Counted from the stretch's first letter, positions 31,959-42,508 are shown. The stretch: DNA of 64,000 nt from an uncultured SAR86 cluster bacterium (GCA_902558095.1 CACECP010000002.1:62001-126000), one strand, 5' to 3'. Translations and numbers: made by a program. The notes: generated by a model from the letters alone, not told the origin.

Positions 31959-33215
31959 ATGAAAAAAAATGCTTTTTATGCCCAGTCTGGTGGAGTTACT
32001 TCAGTTATAAATGCTACTGCTTCTGCCTTAATACTTGAAGCCAAAAAGCATAAAACTAAAATTGGAAAAGTCTACGCAGGAAAGAATGGAATTCTTGGTG
32101 CTCTAAGAGAAGATCTTATCGATACCTCAAAAGAAAGCATTTCAGCAATTAAATCTCTAAAAGAAAGACCTGGTGGAGTTTTTGGATCATGCAGATTAAA
32201 GCTTAAAGATCTTAATAAAAATAAGAAAGAATATAAGAGACTTGTTGAAGTATTTAAAGCTCATAATATAGGTTATTTTTTTTATAATGGTGGGAATGAC
32301 TCTGCTGATACTGCCTATAAAGTATCTCAAATTAGTAAAGAATTAGATTACCCCATTAACTGTATTGCAATACCAAAAACTGTCGACAATGATCTTGCTG
32401 TTACTGATTGTTGTCCTGGGTTTGGCTCTGCAGCAAAATATATTGCAACTTCCACACTTGAAGCATCACTTGATGTTGAGTCAATGTCTGAAACTTCAAC
32501 AAAAGTTTTCATTCTTGAAGTTATGGGTCGACATGCTGGTTGGATGGCAGCATCTTCAGCTCTTGCAAGATCCTCAAATAATGATGCGCCCCATATTATC
32601 CTTCTTCCAGAAGTTGTCTTTAATCAACAAAAATTCTTAAATAAAATTAAATCTGCTATTAAAAAAAATGGCTTTTGTGTAATCGTCGCTTCAGAAGGAG
32701 TCAAAAATGCTAAAGGAAATTTTTTAGCTGAATCAGACACCAGGGATTCATTTGGTCATACTCAGCTTGGAGGAGTGGCGCCATATTTATCATCATTAAT
32801 AACAAAAAAATTGAAACTGAAGAATCATTGGTCCGTTTCAGACTATCTTCAAAGAAGTGCACGTCATATTGCCTCTAAAACTGATCTTCAGCATGCTGAA
32901 GCAGTTGGAATTCATGCCGTTAAATATGCAATTAAAGGTATGAATGGTGTAATGCCGGTAATTATAAGAGGCAAAGGCCCAAGATATACTTGGAAGATAC
33001 AACCAGCATCGCTATTAAAAATAGCTAATGTAGAAAAAAAATTACCAAAATCTTTTATCTCTAAAGATGGATTTAATGTAAATTTAAAAGCAGTTCGATA
33101 CCTTCAACCACTAATAATAGGCGAGGCATATCCGAAGTTCTGCAATGGAATTCCAAAACTAGAAAAATTAAAACTTGTTAATGTTAAGAAAAAACTGTCA
33201 AAGTGGGAAGTTTAA
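31959..33215 (+). CDS. pfp: 6-phosphofructokinase, probably pyrophosphate-dependent
   Basis: PFK family; GGNDSADT and PKTVDND (Lys in place of the Gly of ATP-type PGTIDND) indicate the PPi type. Confidence 0.88.
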   Translation: MKKNAFYAQSGGVTSVINATASALILEAKKHKTKIGKVYAGKNGILGALREDLIDTSKESISAIKSLKERPGGVFGSCRLKLKDLNKNKKEYKRLVEVFKAHNIGYFFYNGGNDSADTAYKVSQISKELDYPINCIAIPKTVDNDLAVTDCCPGFGSAAKYIATSTLEASLDVESMSETSTKVFILEVMGRHAGWMAASSALARSSNNDAPHIILLPEVVFNQQKFLNKIKSAIKKNGFCVIVASEGVKNAKGNFLAESDTRDSFGHTQLGGVAPYLSSLITKKLKLKNHWSVSDYLQRSARHIASKTDLQHAEAVGIHAVKYAIKGMNGVMPVIIRGKGPRYTWKIQPASLLKIANVEKKLPKSFISKDGFNVNLKAVRYLQPLIIGEAYPKFCNGIPKLEKLKLVNVKKKLSKWEV

Positions 33216-33697
33216 AAAGTTCTTAAATTTAAATTCTCAATAATAACTTTTATTTCTTCTTTTAATATTTCTTTATCTTCTTCATTTAAAAAATCACCGA
33301 TAAATATATCTTTCCCTTTTGATCTAAAACTTAATCTAATGCTTTTGTCTCTCTCTTTTTTTATATTGAAGTAAGCAAAAGTTCTAAATTCTTTCCAAGA
33401 ATATTCAGCTTTATTAATTCCTCTCTCAACCTTAACTATGTCTTGTGATATATAAATCTTTTCTTTTTTGCTACTCCATCTAAAACTTAAATAGAAAGCT
33501 GTAAACAATACCATCAGCTCAAGTCCAGCAAATGGAAGAATTAATGCAGCACCAAAATAATAAAAAATTATACCTATTCCTCCACACACTAAAGTGATAC
33601 TTGATAAGAAAATAATTCTATACATTCCTGTTAGCGAGCTATTGGGGCTTAATGAAATTAGATATTCAGAGTCGTTAAATTTTTCAATTGTTACCAA
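33212..33697 (-). CDS. DUF2244-like integral membrane protein
   Basis: Two TM helices then basic cytoplasmic domain; DUF2244-like pattern (ELMVLFTAFYLSFRWSSKKEKIYI). Confidence 0.7.
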   Translation of the reverse strand: MVTIEKFNDSEYLISLSPNSSLTGMYRIIFLSSITLVCGGIGIIFYYFGAALILPFAGLELMVLFTAFYLSFRWSSKKEKIYISQDIVKVERGINKAEYSWKEFRTFAYFNIKKERDKSIRLSFRSKGKDIFIGDFLNEEDKEILKEEIKVIIENLNLRTF

Positions 33698-33721
33698 TTT
33701 TTAGTGGGCCTTTTTAAAATG

Positions 33722-35965
33722 TTAATCTTCAGCAGACTTTAATTTTTCTGTTAATCTTTCAATATTAATCAATTTGCCTACTTTTTTGCCTCTTTTTGCT
33801 CTTGAAAGAATATATTCAGACCAATCTTTTGGCTTTAGTGTAACTGATCTCTTTCCAACTTCAATTTTAAGAGAACTATCAATTGCAAGCAATTGAGCAT
33901 GAGCCATAAACTCTTCACCAGTTGCTAATTTGGCTTTTGGTATATTTATGATCTTATTTCCCTTTCCTTTTCCAAGGGTTGGTAATTCAGATATTTCAAA
34001 TATTAATAGCTTTCCAATATTTGATACAGCTGCTATATGACTATGGTCATCTCTAACGGGGATAGCTTTTAACATTTGGGCGTTTTCAGGCAGTTTCATA
34101 AAAGCTCTTCCAGTTTTTTTATTAGAAGTCATATTTTCATAGTGTGATATATATCCATATCCACCTGTATTCATTATCAAAAATTTATCTTGCTCGCTAC
34201 CTATTATTGATGATACAAACTGAACTCCTGAATCTGCATTTAGTCTTCCAGTTATTGGCTCACCCATGCCTCTGGCAGATGGAAGAGAATGACTTGGTAT
34301 AGAATATGCTTTTCCATTTGAATCTAAAAATACTGCAAGCTGATTACTTTTTCCTCTAGCAAAATCCTGCAATGAATCATCTCCTCTATATGATAATGAT
34401 GTAGGATCAATCTCGTGCCCTTTGGCACTTCTGATCCAGCCTGCCTTTGAAAGAACAACTGTTATAGATTCGGTAACAATAGTATCCTCTTCAGAAAATA
34501 TTTTTGCATTAGTGGACTCTACAATGGGTGATTTTCTTTCTTCTCCAAAATTTTCTTTTATTTCAAGTAATTCATTTTTAATTAGAGTTTTTAATCTTGT
34601 CTTAGATTTAAGAATTTTTTCAATATCATCTCTTTCAATTTCTAATTGATCTTTTTCATCTTGAAGTTTTATTTGTTCAAGTTTTGCAAGTTGCCTTAGC
34701 TTTATTTCTAGAATTGCGTTTGCCTGAATATCAGATAATTTAAATTCTTTGATAAGATCATTTTTTGGTTCTTCAGATTTTCTAATGATTTTAATAACTT
34801 TATCTATGTCGATAAATATCATTAACAACCCTTCAAGAATATGAAGTCTGTCGTTTACTTTGTCGAGTCTGTGCTCAAGCTTTCTTTTAACAGTATCTTT
34901 TCTAAAAACAATCCACTCTTTTAATAGATCTACTAAATTAAAAACTTTTGGTCCACCCTTTAAAGAAATAAGATTCATATTTACTCTATAAGATTTTTGC
35001 AGATCAGTTGAAGCATAGAGATGATTCATTAAATCCTCAGCATTTACTCTGTTCGATTTGAGAGTGATAACAAGTCTTACAGGGAATTCATGATCTCCTT
35101 CATCTGCCAAATCTACGACCATTGGAAGTTTTTTGTTGAGCATCTGTTCAGCTATTTGTTCCAAGATTTTTGATCCTGATGCTTGGTATGGCAGTGCATC
35201 AATAATTATTTGATTTTTTTCCTGCTTCCATTTAGCTTGAATTTTGAAGCTGCCTTTTCCGTTTAAGTACATCTCTTCAAGCTCATCTCTGCTAGCTATT
35301 ATTTGAGATTTATTTGAGAAATCAGGACCTTTTATAATTTTCAAAATGTCTTTTAATTCGGACTTTGGTTTTTCCAAGATATGAATAGTCGCATCCAGAA
35401 CTTCATTAATATTATGAGAAGGAATATCTGTTGCCATACCAACTGCAATACCTGATGTTCCATTTAATAATATTGTTGGTATTTTAGATGGGAAGATAAC
35501 TGGTTCTAAAAGCGAGCCATCAAAATTAGGTTGCCAATCAACTGTGCCAGACTTCAGCTCAGAAATAAGTAGATTTGCAAAATTTGTAAGCTTTGATTCT
35601 GTATATCTCATTGCCGCAAAAGATTTGGGGTCATCTTGAGACCCCCAATTTCCCTGACCATCTACAAGAGGATATTTAAATGAAAAATTTTGAGCCATTA
35701 AAACCATTGCTTCATATGCAGCACTGTCTCCATGAGGGTGAAACTTTCCTATTACATCTCCAACAGTTCTCGCAGACTTTTTATATTTAGATGATGCATC
35801 TAAGCCTAATTCAGACATTGCATATAGTATTCTTCTTTGAACAGGTTTCAATCCATCACCAATATTAGGTAGAGCACGATCAAGAATTACATACATAGCA
35901 TAATTTAGATAAGATTCTTCTGCGTATTTCTTTAGACTTATTGAATTAAATTGATCTTTTGTCAT
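33722..35965 (-). CDS. parC: DNA topoisomerase IV subunit A
   Basis: [59 protein letters not shown]; next to parE. Confidence 0.96.
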   Translation of the reverse strand: MTKDQFNSISLKKYAEESYLNYAMYVILDRALPNIGDGLKPVQRRILYAMSELGLDASSKYKKSARTVGDVIGKFHPHGDSAAYEAMVLMAQNFSFKYPLVDGQGNWGSQDDPKSFAAMRYTESKLTNFANLLISELKSGTVDWQPNFDGSLLEPVIFPSKIPTILLNGTSGIAVGMATDIPSHNINEVLDATIHILEKPKSELKDILKIIKGPDFSNKSQIIASRDELEEMYLNGKGSFKIQAKWKQEKNQIIIDALPYQASGSKILEQIAEQMLNKKLPMVVDLADEGDHEFPVRLVITLKSNRVNAEDLMNHLYASTDLQKSYRVNMNLISLKGGPKVFNLVDLLKEWIVFRKDTVKRKLEHRLDKVNDRLHILEGLLMIFIDIDKVIKIIRKSEEPKNDLIKEFKLSDIQANAILEIKLRQLAKLEQIKLQDEKDQLEIERDDIEKILKSKTRLKTLIKNELLEIKENFGEERKSPIVESTNAKIFSEEDTIVTESITVVLSKAGWIRSAKGHEIDPTSLSYRGDDSLQDFARGKSNQLAVFLDSNGKAYSIPSHSLPSARGMGEPITGRLNADSGVQFVSSIIGSEQDKFLIMNTGGYGYISHYENMTSNKKTGRAFMKLPENAQMLKAIPVRDDHSHIAAVSNIGKLLIFEISELPTLGKGKGNKIINIPKAKLATGEEFMAHAQLLAIDSSLKIEVGKRSVTLKPKDWSEYILSRAKRGKKVGKLINIERLTEKLKSAED

Positions 35966-35967
35966 TT

Positions 35968-37860
35968 TTAAATCCTCACTAATGAGCCCTTCTTTTCAAG
36001 CCATTCTTTTCTAGCAGCTGCGTTCTTTTTTGAAAGAAGAAGATCCATCATTGCGTTTGCATTATCGGTTGCTGATACCGATAATCTTACAAGCTGTCTA
36101 GTTTGAGGGTCCATTACTGTTTCTCTTAATTGAGATGGATTCATTTCTCCAAGACCTTTGAATCTTTGAATATTAATTTTAGGTTTACCTTTTTTACCCT
36201 TAAAATCCTCAACAATATCATCTTTTTGGTTCTCGTCTAATGCATATAAAACATCTTTCCCGCAATCTATTCTGTATAAAGGCGGCATTGCAATAAAAAT
36301 CCTACCTTCTTTAACAAGATTTTTGAAATGTCTTAAAAATAAAGCACAAAGAAGAGTCGCTATGTGCAAACCGTCAGAGTCTGCATCAGCAAGAATACAT
36401 ACTTTTCCATATCTCAATGAGGTGGTATCAGAACTTCCAGGCAAAACTCCAATTGCTGTTGATAAATTTTTTATTTCTTGAGATTTAATTATCTCCTCAC
36501 TCTCTAAGTCCCATGTATTAAGTATTTTCCCCCTCAATGGCATTATTGCCTGAAAAGATCTCTCTCTTGCTTGCTTAGCCGATCCTCCAGCTGAATCACC
36601 TTCAACTAGAAATAATTCTGTTTCATTCAAGTCTTCACTATTACAGTCTGATAATTTCCCTGGCAAAGCTGGTCCCTTAAAAGTTTTCTTCCTTTCAACG
36701 CTACTAGAAGCTTTTGCTCTTGCCTGAGCTGATGCTATTGCTAGTTCTGCAATTTTTTCTCCTTCTTCAGTATGTTTGTTAAACCAGATACTTAAAACAT
36801 CCTTTGTTGAGCTACTTACAAATGACATGTGATCTTTTGAATCAAGCCTTTCTTTTGTTTGTCCTGCAAATTGAGGATTCTGCATTTTAGAAGAAACAAC
36901 AAATATTGCATTTGCTATAACATCTTCAGCATTAATTTTAAGACCTTTTGGTATCAAGCTTCTATATTCACAAAACTCTTTTAAAGAATCTAGAAGACCT
37001 GATTTAAATCCATTTAAGTGAGATCCGCCTAATGCTGTGGGTATTAAATTCACATAAGTTTCATCAAGTTTGTTTTTTGGTGGTTTGTTTGTCCAGTTTA
37101 TTACGAATTCTACTTCTTGATTCTTGGAATCTTTTGAAGACAGAATTGATTCTTCAAGAATTAAATCTATACCATCAGAAGCATCTTCTAAATAACTTTT
37201 TAAGCCATCCTCAAAAAACCATTTAATTCTTTCTTTTTTCTTTTCATGATAAAAATCAATTGTTAATCCAGGACATAATACTGCTTTCGCTTTTAGAAGA
37301 TGTTTAAGATCTTTTAAGTTTATTTGATCTGATTCGAAATATTTTATATTTGGTTTAAATCTTATTGTTGTACCACTATTTCTAAGACCAACATCTCCAA
37401 TAACTTTTAGCTCACTTTTTTTATCACCATTATTAAAATGCATTTCATATTCTTTAGAGTCCCTCTTAATATTGACTTGAAGCAAATCAGATAATGCATT
37501 CACAACAGACACCCCAACTCCATGCAAACCACCAGAGAAATTATATTCATCTCCAGAAAATTTAGCGCCAGCATGTAATTTGCATAAAATTAATTCAACT
37601 CCACTTACTTTGTGCTCTGGATGAATATCAACTGGCATACCTCTTCCATCATCACTTACTTTAATGAATCCATCTTTTTCTATTTTTATTTTTATATTTG
37701 AGCAATGGCCAGATATTGCCTCATCAACAGAATTATCAAGCACTTCCTGTATTAAATGATTAGGGCATGATGTATCTGTATACATACCAGGTCTCTTCTT
37801 AACAGGATCCAGTCCAGAAAGAACTTCTATTGCTTTAGAGTCGTATGTATTCTTGGCCAA
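35968..37860 (-). CDS. parE: DNA topoisomerase IV subunit B
   Basis: [51 protein letters not shown]. Confidence 0.96.
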   Translation of the reverse strand: MAKNTYDSKAIEVLSGLDPVKKRPGMYTDTSCPNHLIQEVLDNSVDEAISGHCSNIKIKIEKDGFIKVSDDGRGMPVDIHPEHKVSGVELILCKLHAGAKFSGDEYNFSGGLHGVGVSVVNALSDLLQVNIKRDSKEYEMHFNNGDKKSELKVIGDVGLRNSGTTIRFKPNIKYFESDQINLKDLKHLLKAKAVLCPGLTIDFYHEKKKERIKWFFEDGLKSYLEDASDGIDLILEESILSSKDSKNQEVEFVINWTNKPPKNKLDETYVNLIPTALGGSHLNGFKSGLLDSLKEFCEYRSLIPKGLKINAEDVIANAIFVVSSKMQNPQFAGQTKERLDSKDHMSFVSSSTKDVLSIWFNKHTEEGEKIAELAIASAQARAKASSSVERKKTFKGPALPGKLSDCNSEDLNETELFLVEGDSAGGSAKQARERSFQAIMPLRGKILNTWDLESEEIIKSQEIKNLSTAIGVLPGSSDTTSLRYGKVCILADADSDGLHIATLLCALFLRHFKNLVKEGRIFIAMPPLYRIDCGKDVLYALDENQKDDIVEDFKGKKGKPKINIQRFKGLGEMNPSQLRETVMDPQTRQLVRLSVSATDNANAMMDLLLSKKNAAARKEWLEKKGSLVRI

Positions 37861-38031
37861 CCTAATTTGCCTTACGAATTAATTTATAAAAACCTTTTAT
37901 AAGATAGTTTTTCATAAAATTTTTTAATTATGATAGCTATTCTACTCTAAACAAATAGTTAAAAACGTTTTATTTGAATTTTTTAAAAAATTTATGGTCT
38001 TATTTATATTATAATCTTGACTAAATATTAT

Positions 38032-38051
38032 AATGTTTACACTGCTTACAT
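38032..38051 (-). promoter_or_regulatory. Putative TetR operator at the tolC promoter
   Basis: Reverse complement ATGTAAGCAGTGTAAACATT differs from the 7664 site at one position and from the 7692 site at two; overlaps TATAAT at 38029-38034. Confidence 0.72.
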
Positions 38052-38072
38052 TAATTAGGTTAAAATACACTT

Positions 38073-39407
38073 ATGAAAATTAATTTCTATAAAAAATTTT
38101 TCGTAATTTTAGTCTCCTCTTCTTATTTGTCTTCTGAGAATATTCTAGAAATATATAACGAAGCATTAGAAAATGATCCCACATATAAAGCAGCCGAATA
38201 TTCATATCTTGCAGATAAAGAGATTGTTGTTCAAGGAAGAGCTGCTCTACTTCCTAGCATTACATTAAGTGGGTCAACTAACTGGAATGAGTATTACCAA
38301 AACGATGTTTTACAACAAGAGTATAATTCTTTCTCAAAATCAGCCAGAATAACTCAACCATTGTTCAGATTAGATACATGGTTTAATTTTAAAAGATCAA
38401 AATCGTTAACAAATGCAGCTGAAGCAGACTTTGCATATGAGCAGCAAAGTCTTTTATTGAGAACTGCTGAGTTGTATTTTGGAGTCCTTAGGGCAATTGA
38501 TAATTTAAACGCTGCTATATCAGAAGAAAAAGCAATAAAAAAACAATTAGATCAAGCTCAACAAAGGTACGAGGTAGGTTTATCTGCTATAACTGGTGTT
38601 CAAGAAGCGCAACTTGCATATGATTTAAGTAAAGCATCTAAAATAAATGCTGAAGGTAATTTGTATTCTGCTAAAGAGGCTTTAAATGCTCTAATTGGAA
38701 GAGAAATATTTTCATTAAACGAATTGGGGGATGATCTTAATATCTCACCTCCATATCCTAACTCTAAAGAAGAATGGGTCGAGCTGGCCTTAAAAAATAA
38801 TTATCAATTAAAAGCCTCACAATTAAGAAAAGATGCTGCTAAAAGTAATGCAAGAAATGCTGCATCAAATCATTTACCAAAGATTGATATCGTTGGATCT
38901 GGATCAGAATCAGAAACAAACCAATTCAATTATGAAGGGTTTGAAATAAATGGTCAGGGCATACCTGTTCCTGCTGTAACTGGTAGAAGAAATTATGCAA
39001 TTCAAATGAGTGTTCCAATTTTTCAAGGCGGAGCCGTTAGCTCAAGAAGAAAGCAAGCATACTCTCAATACAATCAAGCTGACGAGAATACATTGTTTAC
39101 AGAAAGAAGGGTAATACAAGAAGTTAGATCCCAATTCTCAAATGTTGTAACGTTGGTTGCTAATGTTACTGCACAAAAACAAGCAGTTATTTCTGCAACA
39201 AGTGCTCTTGAGGCTACTCAAGTTGGATATAAGGTAGGTACAAGAAATGTGGTCGACCTTCTTCAAGCTGAAAAGAATCTTTACAGCGCAGAAAAAAATC
39301 TAGCCAATGCAAAATATGACTATATTCTTGCCAATCTTAGACTAGCATTAGCTGCAGGAACAATTAGTCCAAGCGATATTGTAGATATTAATAATCTTCT
39401 AAAATAA
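38073..39407 (+). CDS. tolC: TolC-family outer membrane efflux protein
   Basis: Signal peptide; IYNEALENDPTYKAAEYSYLADKEIVVQGRAALLPSITLSGS; RRNYAIQMSVPIFQGGAVSSRRKQA; GTRNVVDLLQAEKNLYSAEKNLANAKYDYILANLRL. Confidence 0.93.
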   Translation: MKINFYKKFFVILVSSSYLSSENILEIYNEALENDPTYKAAEYSYLADKEIVVQGRAALLPSITLSGSTNWNEYYQNDVLQQEYNSFSKSARITQPLFRLDTWFNFKRSKSLTNAAEADFAYEQQSLLLRTAELYFGVLRAIDNLNAAISEEKAIKKQLDQAQQRYEVGLSAITGVQEAQLAYDLSKASKINAEGNLYSAKEALNALIGREIFSLNELGDDLNISPPYPNSKEEWVELALKNNYQLKASQLRKDAAKSNARNAASNHLPKIDIVGSGSESETNQFNYEGFEINGQGIPVPAVTGRRNYAIQMSVPIFQGGAVSSRRKQAYSQYNQADENTLFTERRVIQEVRSQFSNVVTLVANVTAQKQAVISATSALEATQVGYKVGTRNVVDLLQAEKNLYSAEKNLANAKYDYILANLRLALAAGTISPSDIVDINNLLK

Positions 39408-39410
39408 ATT

Positions 39411-40220
39411 ATGCCAGAACTGCCTGAGGTTGAAACAACCGTTAGAGCAATTAATAAATTTGAAAACCGTATTCTAAAAGAAGTCATTATTCATAATAAG
39501 AATCTTCGATGGAAAGTTGAAAAAAAAGTTGAAACCTTAACTAGAAATCAACTTGTACATAAAATTACACGGCGTGCAAAATACATTCTTATTTATTTTG
39601 ATAAACAATGTTTGATGGTGCATTTGGGAATGTCCGGCAAACTAAGAATTCAAAAAAGTAATAATAATTATTTCAAAAAACATGATCATGCTGAGTTTAT
39701 CTTTAAAGATGAAAAGATTATATTTAATGATGTCAGGAGATTTGGATCAATTCATTTATGTGAGAATCCTGATAAACATAGATTAATCAAAGATCTCGGG
39801 GTCGAGCCATTATCAAAATCTTTTAGTAAGTCTTATATGAAAGATATCTGTAAAAATAGCAACTTATGCATAAAAAAGCTGATTATGGATCAAAAGAATG
39901 TTGTTGGTGTTGGCAATATATATGCCTCTGAAAGTCTTTTTCTTGCAAAAATTAATCCAAGTAGACTATCTAAAGAAGTTTCAGATAATGAATGTGAGAA
40001 ATTGGTTAAATCAATAAAAATTATTTTAAAAAAAGCTATTAAGATGGGTGGTACAACAATAAAAGACTTTTATTCGGCAGATGGCAATGAAGGGTATTTT
40101 AGTCTTAAATTAAATGTTTATGGAAGAGATTCCATGGTTTGTAATAAATGCAACACTAAAATAATTAAAAGTATTATTGGTCAAAGAGCTACGTATTCAT
40201 GCACTAAATGTCAGCTTTAA
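39411..40220 (+). CDS. mutM: Formamidopyrimidine-DNA glycosylase
   Basis: PELPEVETTVRAI N-terminus, C-terminal zinc finger CNKCNTKIIKSIIGQRATYSCTKCQ. Confidence 0.96.
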   Translation: MPELPEVETTVRAINKFENRILKEVIIHNKNLRWKVEKKVETLTRNQLVHKITRRAKYILIYFDKQCLMVHLGMSGKLRIQKSNNNYFKKHDHAEFIFKDEKIIFNDVRRFGSIHLCENPDKHRLIKDLGVEPLSKSFSKSYMKDICKNSNLCIKKLIMDQKNVVGVGNIYASESLFLAKINPSRLSKEVSDNECEKLVKSIKIILKKAIKMGGTTIKDFYSADGNEGYFSLKLNVYGRDSMVCNKCNTKIIKSIIGQRATYSCTKCQL

Positions 40221-40699
40221 GATGCTAGCTTAGCTTTTAAAGCCTTCTCTACAGAAGGGTGAACAAACTTGCTTATATCCCCTTTTAAATCACATATCTC
40301 TTTAATCAAGCTTGAAGATACATATATGAGACTTTCTTTTGGAGTAAGGAAAATACTTTCAATATCTGGAGCAAGTGATCTATTCATAGTAGCTAGTTGA
40401 AATTCATACTCAAAGTCGGATACAGCTCTTAGACCTCTTATAATTGCACAGGCATTTTGTTCTTTTGCAATATCTACAGTGAGTTGTCTTGGAAATCCAA
40501 CAATTTCTACCTGAGAATTATCCTTATAAATCGAATCAGCTAATTTGATCCTATCTTCAAGGCTAAATAGTGGATTTTTTGCTTCATTTTTAGCAATTGC
40601 TATAACTATTTTATCAAAAAGGCCACACGCCCTATCAATGATGTCCATGTGTCCATATGTTATTGGATCAAAAGATCCAGGATAAATTGCGACTTTCAT
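40217..40699 (-). CDS. coaD: Phosphopantetheine adenylyltransferase
   Basis: AIYPGSFDPITYGHMDIIDRA, IIRGLRAVSDFEYEFQLATMNR, YVSSSLIKEI. Confidence 0.97.
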   Translation of the reverse strand: MKVAIYPGSFDPITYGHMDIIDRACGLFDKIVIAIAKNEAKNPLFSLEDRIKLADSIYKDNSQVEIVGFPRQLTVDIAKEQNACAIIRGLRAVSDFEYEFQLATMNRSLAPDIESIFLTPKESLIYVSSSLIKEICDLKGDISKFVHPSVEKALKAKLAS

Positions 40700-40773
40700 A
40701 AATAAGAATCATACTAAACATTATTGTTTAATCAAAATTATTAATATAAGTGATTTTTTAAATGCAGTTAAAT

Positions 40774-40802
40774 TTGATACATTTTTAAGATTTTTGTATC
40801 AT
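40774..40802 (+). promoter_or_regulatory. Predicted sigma70 promoter of proteorhodopsin
   Basis: TTGATA (40774-40779), 17-bp spacer, TATCAT (40797-40802); each box is one mismatch from consensus. Confidence 0.72.
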
Positions 40803-40819
40803 ATGGACTTGTATATTAC

Positions 40820-40860
40820 GGGGGGGGAGTAATTTTTACTCCTACTTACTTATAAGGAGT
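40820..40860 (+). promoter_or_regulatory. Proteorhodopsin 5' leader with two mutually exclusive hairpins
   Basis: G8 run 40820-40827; stem A GGAGTAA(40826-40832)-TTT-TTACTCC(40836-40842); stem B ACTCCT(40838-40843)/AGGAGT(40855-40860), the latter containing the Shine-Dalgarno; ATG at 40866. Confidence 0.55.
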
Positions 40861-40865
40861 TATAT

Positions 40866-41639
40866 ATGAAATTTTTATTAACGATGGTCGGCTTACTTGC
40901 TCTTCCAGTATTTGCTGGAGAAGCTGGTACAAAAGACCTTGACGTTGGTGATATAACAGGTGTTTCATTTTGGCTTGTAACTGCTGCTATGCTTGCAGCA
41001 ACTGTTTTCTTTCTAGTTGAAAGAGACAGAGTTCATGGCAAATGGAAAACATCACTGTCAGTAGCTGCTTTAGTTACTGGTATTGCGTTCTGGCATTATC
41101 TATACATGAGAAATGTATGGGTTAATACTGGTGAATCACCAACAGTATATAGATATATTGACTGGCTAATTACTGTGCCGCTTCAAATTATTGAGTTCTA
41201 CTTAATTCTTAAAGTGTGTACTAATGTTAAATCTAGTCTATTCTGGAAATTGCTTGTTGCATCTTTAGTCATGCTTGGATTTGGTTTTGCCGGAGAAACA
41301 TATGTTTTACCAGAAGGTGTAACTGAATCATCAATGCCAATGGTATATGGTGTTATAGCAACACTGGCCTGGTTGTACATTATCTATGAAGTATTTGCTG
41401 GTGAAGCTGGCAAACTTAATGCTTCAAGTGGAAATGCTGCAGCTCAAAGCGCTTTTGGAACAATTAGATTAATTGTTACATTTGGTTGGGCTATTTATCC
41501 TATTGGATATTGGATGGCACTCCAGGGAACTGGCGACGGTTACGCAAATGCTAATATGGTTTATAACCTTGCTGATTTTCTTAACAAAATCGCATTTGGT
41601 TTAGCTATATATGTTGCAGCTGTTAGCGATTCAGAATAA
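40866..41639 (+). CDS. Proteorhodopsin (predicted blue-absorbing, Gln at position 105)
   Basis: RYIDWLITVPLQIIEFYLIL (Asp97/Gln105/Glu108 equivalents), helix G NLADFLNKIAFGLAIYVAA with Schiff-base Lys. Confidence 0.97.
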   Translation: MKFLLTMVGLLALPVFAGEAGTKDLDVGDITGVSFWLVTAAMLAATVFFLVERDRVHGKWKTSLSVAALVTGIAFWHYLYMRNVWVNTGESPTVYRYIDWLITVPLQIIEFYLILKVCTNVKSSLFWKLLVASLVMLGFGFAGETYVLPEGVTESSMPMVYGVIATLAWLYIIYEVFAGEAGKLNASSGNAAAQSAFGTIRLIVTFGWAIYPIGYWMALQGTGDGYANANMVYNLADFLNKIAFGLAIYVAAVSDSE

Positions 41640-41654
41640 TTTAATTTTATTCTT

Positions 41655-41683
41655 AAAAACCCAGCTTATTGCTGGGTTTTTTT
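41655..41683 (+). terminator. Rho-independent terminator of proteorhodopsin
   Basis: AAAAACCCAGC-TTATT-GCTGGGTTTTTTT perfect stem and T-tract. Confidence 0.92.
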
Positions 41684-42404
41684 ATGGCCCTATTTCTTCC
41701 CCATCCCACGCATAGACCTTTCCGCTGTTTTCATTAGTTAAGTTACTTATAACATCAAGAAGCTTTTCAGCGCTATAGTCAGGGGTAAATAATTTTTCTG
41801 CTTTAACATTCTTTTCAAATGGTTTGCTTAAATAACTTTTTACAGTACCGGGTTGAAGTCCAACAAAAATAGCATTATTGTTGGATCTCTTCACCTCAAT
41901 GCTAAAATTTTTTATGATTTGATTTAGAGCCGTCTTGCTAGCTCTATAAGAATACCAACCTCCTAACTTATTATCAGAAATGCTTCCTACCCTTGCGCTT
42001 AAGAAAGCAAAAACGCTTCTAGCATCTTTTCTAAGAAAAGGAATAAAGTATTTACCAACTAATGTTGGTCCTATTGTGTTAACCAAAAAAACTTTTTGAA
42101 GTTTATCAATGCTAATGTCCTTGATGCTTTTTTCAGGGAAGATATCGTTATCATTATGTAATATACCTGTAGCTACAAATATTAAATCAAACTTAATATT
42201 ACTAGGTAATTTTTCAACACAACTTTTGATTGAATTCTCATCCTCAATGTCAATTTCAATATTTTTTATCTTATCAGTATCTTCATTCTTAATAACTCTT
42301 GAGAACTTATAAACTTCTTCTACCGAGTCATCATTAATGAGCTTTTTACATATTGAATTTCCAATAGCTCCACTTGAGCCTATTACAGCAACTTTTTTTT
42401 TCAT
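41682..42404 (-). CDS. Short-chain dehydrogenase/reductase
   Basis: VAVIGSSGAIGNSICKKL Rossmann motif, YSYRASKTALNQI (YxxxK). Confidence 0.9.
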   Translation of the reverse strand: MKKKVAVIGSSGAIGNSICKKLINDDSVEEVYKFSRVIKNEDTDKIKNIEIDIEDENSIKSCVEKLPSNIKFDLIFVATGILHNDNDIFPEKSIKDISIDKLQKVFLVNTIGPTLVGKYFIPFLRKDARSVFAFLSARVGSISDNKLGGWYSYRASKTALNQIIKNFSIEVKRSNNNAIFVGLQPGTVKSYLSKPFEKNVKAEKLFTPDYSAEKLLDVISNLTNENSGKVYAWDGEEIGP

Positions 42405-42508
42405 AGTTTATGGTTTGCTTTTCACATCTATCTTTTGATAGATTTTGTTAGGTGATTTACTATAAAAATTTTAGGCGATTAATGCAATACTAAATTTTAT
42501 CGATAAAA

